Origin: an uncultured Saccharophagus sp.
GTDB taxonomy: Bacteria; Pseudomonadota; Gammaproteobacteria; Pseudomonadales; Cellvibrionaceae
Reading direction: 5' to 3'
DNA: 58,955 nucleotides
Assembly (NCBI GenBank): GCA_937920545.1
Contig: CAKZUG010000069.1
Span: forward strand, 1-58,955
Positions 55,307 through 58,955 of the stretch are shown piece by piece. Every line of letters begins with the position of its first letter. The first letter of the stretch is position 1. Position numbers and translations under genes: made by a program. The notes beneath the pieces are model-generated. The model saw nothing but the letters and a program-made list of their open reading frames with translations, searched no databases and was not told the origin of the DNA.

Positions 55307-55646
55307 TATTTTTCTATAGATTGGGGCGGTATAAAATATATTTTATATGCGCCTCCTTTTATTTGGTTGGTTTTTTACTTGATTTTGAATGCGTTTCTCT
55401 CTGAACTTCTTGTCTTTTTCTTCGCTTTTTTTCACACTCCCCCCACTGTTTTTATTTTTTTTACTTAACGTTTTTCTTCTTGCCGGTGCTCTTTCTTTGT
55501 GTCTTGTTAATATATATCCTAATATAGGACTCTAATCGTTTTATTTTCCCGCACTTAAACCGCCTTTCATTTTAATAAATCCCTCGCTATGCGTTTATCG
55601 TTGTCTATGCTTATACAAAGCCTTTTTAGCGGTGACCGTAATCTTT
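55307..55646. other. Spacer after helicase
   Basis: 340 bp, very T-rich. Contains an imperfect palindrome GGCGGTATAAAATA/TATTTTATATGCGCC at 55325-55352 followed by CTCCTTTTATTT, probably the helicase terminator. Confidence 0.45.
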
Positions 55647-56894
55647 ATGTATAACATTTTGGTGGTAGAAGACAGCCCTATAGTACGAAAAATTATTAAG
55701 CACGTGATGATCCCTTATGCTCAGTTTAAGCCTACATTTACGCAAAGTTTGGCGCAGGCAAAAAAGGTATTAAGTGAATCGTCGGAACCGTTTTTTGCTG
55801 CTATTTTAGACTTAACATTGCCCGATGCAGCTAATGGTGAGATTGTTGATATGATGTTAGCGGCGAAGGTACCCAGTGTTGTTTTAACGGGTACATTTGA
55901 TTTAGAAAAACGCCAAGCATTGTTGGATAAAGGCGTGGTCGATTATGTGACAAAAGAGGGGCGATTTTCGTATGAGTATGCCTTGAATGCTGTTGCACGT
56001 TTGACCAAAAATCAGCATACCAAAGTGTTGGTGGTCGATGATTCGGCAACTTCACGCCGCGCTGTTTCCAATAATTTAAAGTTACATTTATTTGAAGTAT
56101 TTGAAGCCAAAAATGGTATCGAAGCGATTAAGGTTTTTTTGGATCACCCTGATATTACAATGATTGTTACCGATTACCATATGCCCGGTATGAATGGCTG
56201 CGAATTGGTTAAGCATTTTAGGCAAAAATACGATAAGTCCGATCTGGTGCTTATTGGTATTTCGGGCGATAACAGCGGTGCGCTAAGCGCGCAATTTATT
56301 AAAAGCGGTGCAAATGATTTTTTGCGTAAACCGTTTAACCATGAAGAGTTTTTTTGCCGCATTAATCATAATATCGAGTTTGTTGAGATACTTGAACAGT
56401 TAAAAGATTCTTCTGTGCGCGATGATCAAACAGGGGCATTTAAGTTATCGTATTTCAAGCATAAGGCGCAAGATATGATTGATCATGCGCAGGTTAATTC
56501 AGTAACAGTCGCTTTCGCAGCGATTGATATTCATGACCTCGCAGCGGTTTTTGACGAGTATGGGCCCGAAGCCGGAGATCTTGTGATGGCAAAGGTAGCG
56601 GGTTTGCTTGTATCCTCTTTCGAGAAGTTTTTATTCGCCCGCGCAGGGGGGGAGACATTTTATTTGATGATGCAGGGATTAACCAATCAGCAAGCCTACG
56701 CTTATATTGAAAAAGTACGTCAAATGCTGGGCGCAAAATTGATTGATGTTGGTCATACTGATGTGACCCTAAGCTTTAGTGCTGGTGTAACTAATATGCC
56801 TGCTGACACCCTTCAAGAGCGGTTAGAGCTGGCGACTGAGGCATTACAAAGGGCGAAGGATGCAGGCGGCGATATTGTGATTGGCGATGATTAA
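55647..56894 (+). CDS. Double receiver-domain regulator with degenerate GGDEF domain
   Basis: 415 aa. REC1 (residues 1-120, VVEDSPIVRK, phospho-Asp55 in ILDLTLPD), REC2 (about 125-245, VLVVDDSATSRRAV, Asp176 in VTDYHMPGMNG, KPF) and a C-terminal GGDEF-like domain (from about 255). The signature reads GGETF (334-338) instead of GG(D/E)EF, and the I-site is not evident, so cyclase activity is doubtful; it may bind nucleotide or act through protein contacts. Likely a signalling hub taking phosphate from separate kinases. ATG at 55647 chosen; GTG 55632 is possible. Confidence 0.88.
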   Translation: MYNILVVEDSPIVRKIIKHVMIPYAQFKPTFTQSLAQAKKVLSESSEPFFAAILDLTLPDAANGEIVDMMLAAKVPSVVLTGTFDLEKRQALLDKGVVDYVTKEGRFSYEYALNAVARLTKNQHTKVLVVDDSATSRRAVSNNLKLHLFEVFEAKNGIEAIKVFLDHPDITMIVTDYHMPGMNGCELVKHFRQKYDKSDLVLIGISGDNSGALSAQFIKSGANDFLRKPFNHEEFFCRINHNIEFVEILEQLKDSSVRDDQTGAFKLSYFKHKAQDMIDHAQVNSVTVAFAAIDIHDLAAVFDEYGPEAGDLVMAKVAGLLVSSFEKFLFARAGGETFYLMMQGLTNQQAYAYIEKVRQMLGAKLIDVGHTDVTLSFSAGVTNMPADTLQERLELATEALQRAKDAGGDIVIGDD

Positions 56895-56982
56895 AAGGTT
56901 GGCCGATACTGCGACAGTCGTTAATTTACCCGCAGATATACGCCGGTATTATGCTTGGTGAAAATACGTTAATGTTAGGCAC

Positions 56983-57023
56983 AAAAAAGCCCCCAAGCAG
57001 TAAGACTGTTTGAGGGCTTTTTT
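56983..57023. terminator. Bidirectional terminator between regulator and gnd
   Basis: AAAAAAGCCCCCAAGCAG and CTGTTTGAGGGCTTTTTT, 18-bp stem with one mismatch and one G-U, 5-nt loop, A-run and T-run on the two sides. Serves the convergent genes. Confidence 0.92.
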
Positions 57024-57076
57024 GTGTGCGCACTGATAAAAACTAACGTGCGCAATAACTAACGTTTAAAAATGCG

Positions 57077-58531
57077 TTAGGCGTTGTAGGTTGATGATGC
57101 AGTATCACCGCCACGGCCAGTCCAGTTTGTGTGGAAGAACTCGCCACGCTCACGGTCAGTACGCTCGTACGTGTGCGCGCCAAAGTAATCGCGTTGTGCT
57201 TGCAATAAGTTTGCAGGTAAACGTGCGCTGCGGTAGCCGTCAAAGTAGCTAAGTGCTGCTGTTAACGTTGGTGCAGGTACGCCGTTTGTTACAGCGGCTG
57301 CAATCACTTTACGCCAGCCACCTTGCGCTTCTTCTAATTTCTCTTTGAAGTAAGGTGTTGTCATCAGGTTGTCGAGTGCTGGGTTTTCTTCGAATGCATC
57401 TTTGATGTTGTCTAAAAATGCAGAGCGAATGATACAACCACCACGCCACATCATTGCGATGCCGCCGTAGTTGAGGTTCCAGTTATGCTCTTTGGCCGCT
57501 TCTTTCATTAATACGTAGCCTTGTGCGTAAGACACAATTTTAGACGCTAATAATGCGCTGCGGATATCGTTAATCATTTCGGCTTTGTCGCCAGTAAAGT
57601 TAGCGGTTGGGCCAGAAATAATTTTAGAAGCTGCAACACGCTCGTCTTTTTGCGCCGATAAACAACGTGCAAATACGGCTTCGCCGATAAGTGTTAATGG
57701 TACGCCTAGGTCAAGTGCAATAATGCCTGTCCATTTACCTGTGCCTTTTTGGCCAGCTGTATCTAAGATTTTTTCAACCAGTGGCTCGCCGTCTTCGTCT
57801 TTATACGCCAAGATGTCACGTGTAATTTCAGTGAGGTAGCTGTCTAGCTCGCCTTCGTTCCACTCTTTAAATACTTCGTGCATTTCGTCTGCACTCATAC
57901 CTAAAAGCTCTTTCATGATTTGGTAGGCTTCACATATAAGTTGCATGTCGCCGTATTCGATACCGTTGTGTACCATTTTAACAAAGTGGCCTGCGCCGTC
58001 TTCGCCAACATAGTCACAGCAAGGCTCGCCGTTGGCGACTTTGGCTGAGATGCTTTGGAAGATAGGCTTAACGGCTGCCCATGCTTCTAGGCTACCGCCA
58101 GGCATGATAGACGGACCTTTTAATGCGCCTTCTTCACCACCAGAAACGCCGCTACCTACAAAGTGTAGGTTTTTGGTTTCTAGGTATTTTGCACGACGGA
58201 TCGTGTCTGGGAAGTGGGTGTTACCGCCATCAATAATGATGTCGCCTTCTTCTAGGTGCGGTACAAGTTGCTCAATCATGTCATCAACAGGTTGGCCCGC
58301 TTTTACCATTAGCATCACTTTACGTGGCTTGGCTAATGAGGCTACAAGTTCTTCAACGCTGCTTGCGCCGCGAATGTTTTTACCGGCCGCGCGGCCTGTA
58401 ATAAACTTTTCAACTTTCGCCGCCGAGCGGTTAAATGCTGTTACGGTAAAGCCTTTGCTTTCCATATTTAAGATGAGGTTTTCGCCCATTACGGCGAGAC
58501 CAACTAGGCCTATATCTGATAATTCTTTCAT
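57077..58531 (-). CDS. gnd: 6-phosphogluconate dehydrogenase, decarboxylating
   Basis: Oxidative pentose-phosphate pathway: 6-phosphogluconate to ribulose-5-phosphate, CO2 and NAD(P)H. 484 aa, the long homodimeric form (E. coli 468). NADP site [21 protein letters not shown] with NRSAAK, substrate region [17 protein letters not shown], catalytic Lys in [17 protein letters not shown], and GTGKWT. The C-terminal tail [20 protein letters not shown] closes over the partner subunit. No zwf or pgl nearby in the window. Confidence 0.97.
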   Translation of the reverse strand: MKELSDIGLVGLAVMGENLILNMESKGFTVTAFNRSAAKVEKFITGRAAGKNIRGASSVEELVASLAKPRKVMLMVKAGQPVDDMIEQLVPHLEEGDIIIDGGNTHFPDTIRRAKYLETKNLHFVGSGVSGGEEGALKGPSIMPGGSLEAWAAVKPIFQSISAKVANGEPCCDYVGEDGAGHFVKMVHNGIEYGDMQLICEAYQIMKELLGMSADEMHEVFKEWNEGELDSYLTEITRDILAYKDEDGEPLVEKILDTAGQKGTGKWTGIIALDLGVPLTLIGEAVFARCLSAQKDERVAASKIISGPTANFTGDKAEMINDIRSALLASKIVSYAQGYVLMKEAAKEHNWNLNYGGIAMMWRGGCIIRSAFLDNIKDAFEENPALDNLMTTPYFKEKLEEAQGGWRKVIAAAVTNGVPAPTLTAALSYFDGYRSARLPANLLQAQRDYFGAHTYERTDRERGEFFHTNWTGRGGDTASSTYNA

Positions 58532-58955
58532 AATTGAGATCTACAATTTGAAGTTAAAAAATGACTCATCCGACCCTTTATTGGGTATTTATTCTTTTTA
58601 TTGTTGTGTGTATTTAAATGTAGAGCAGGCCACATTAGCAAACCACTTTAAATAAGGTGGCTTTGTTTAACGTAGGCCAATACATTTATTTACGGTTAAA
58701 AAGAAAGACAAGTACGGCGTCTAAAAATAGCCGTCAACAATATCACCTTTATGTGGGTTTTGGAATAATTTGCGCGAGGTTTGGCATGAAATAACTGCAA
58801 AACCGCGCGTTTTTTAACCTTTTTAGGGCTTTGTTGGGCGTCTTTGGCGCGAATTTGCTCAAATACGATCATTTTCGTGCATTGGTTTGATCATGTTCGA
58901 GCATTTTTTTGTGGGTCTTGATGAGCTGGTGACTGCTTTTGTGTGTGGTAATAGG
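58532..58955. other. Right edge upstream of gnd
   Basis: 424 bp without a supportable gene; plus-strand open frames here continue the antisense of gnd. Presumably contains the gnd promoter. TTGATCATGTTCGAGCATTTTTTTG near 58887 is AT-rich without a strong stem. Confidence 0.4.

Noticed and set aside
58032-58655. 207-codon plus-strand frame over the start of gnd
   Set aside because: Antisense shadow of a well-supported core gene.

Overview
The window reads as chromosome from a marine-type gammaproteobacterium, probably Cellvibrionales or a nearby order. This rests on the housekeeping order (ribF-ileS-lspA-fkpB-ispH; rsfS-rlmH-mrdA-rodA-mltB-rlpA-dacA-ybeD-lipB-lipA; hemA-prfA-prmC), on three large TonB-dependent receptors, and on a polysaccharide-lyase-type lipoprotein. 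I could not run any search, so species and exact family assignments are inference.

Layout. 0-4 kb: a DEDDh exonuclease, the stress kinase srkA and the lipid II flippase murJ. 4.0-14.3 kb: accessory DNA lying between murJ and ribF, genes that are usually adjacent in related genomes. It holds a secreted carbohydrate-binding-like protein, a transglutaminase-like protein, a four-gene cassette (7.2-12.9 kb) bracketed by two long near-identical direct repeats, and an FMN-dependent L-lactate dehydrogenase. 14.9-21 kb: ribF-ileS-lspA-fkpB-ispH. 21.4-23 kb: a secreted HExxH-type protein. 23.3-34.4 kb: proA, then the cell-elongation, peptidoglycan and lipoate block. 34.5-38 kb: hemA-prfA-prmC. 38-47.5 kb: a second accessory segment with two paralogous TonB receptors and a PF05426-type lyase, placed where moeB would be expected. 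47.7-49.7 kb: moeB/thiF-like gene and rlmI. 49.9-53.8 kb: a MITE, a TraB/GumN protein and a third TonB receptor. 54-58.5 kb: an RhlB-like helicase, a double-receiver regulator with a degenerate GGDEF domain, and gnd.

The most interesting part is the cassette between the direct repeats. It encodes a cytoplasmic-looking Amidase_2 enzyme overlapped by a small lipoprotein gene (possible peptidoglycan-attacking effector and periplasmic immunity protein). Next to these are a membrane-anchored coiled-coil DUF4041/T5orf172 protein and a KAP-type P-loop NTPase (possible phage-defence pair). The flanking repeats are built from hairpin units with a conserved core and unrelated but self-complementary arms; one more unit lies at 5.3 kb. 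A second repeat family is a MITE with about 20-bp terminal inverted repeats and CTAG on both sides: two copies and one solo end.

Much of the rest works as a unit: MurJ, PBP2, RodA, MltB, RlpA and DacA build and trim peptidoglycan; YbeD, LipB and LipA sit together for lipoate attachment; HemA, PrfA and PrmC link haem synthesis with translation termination.
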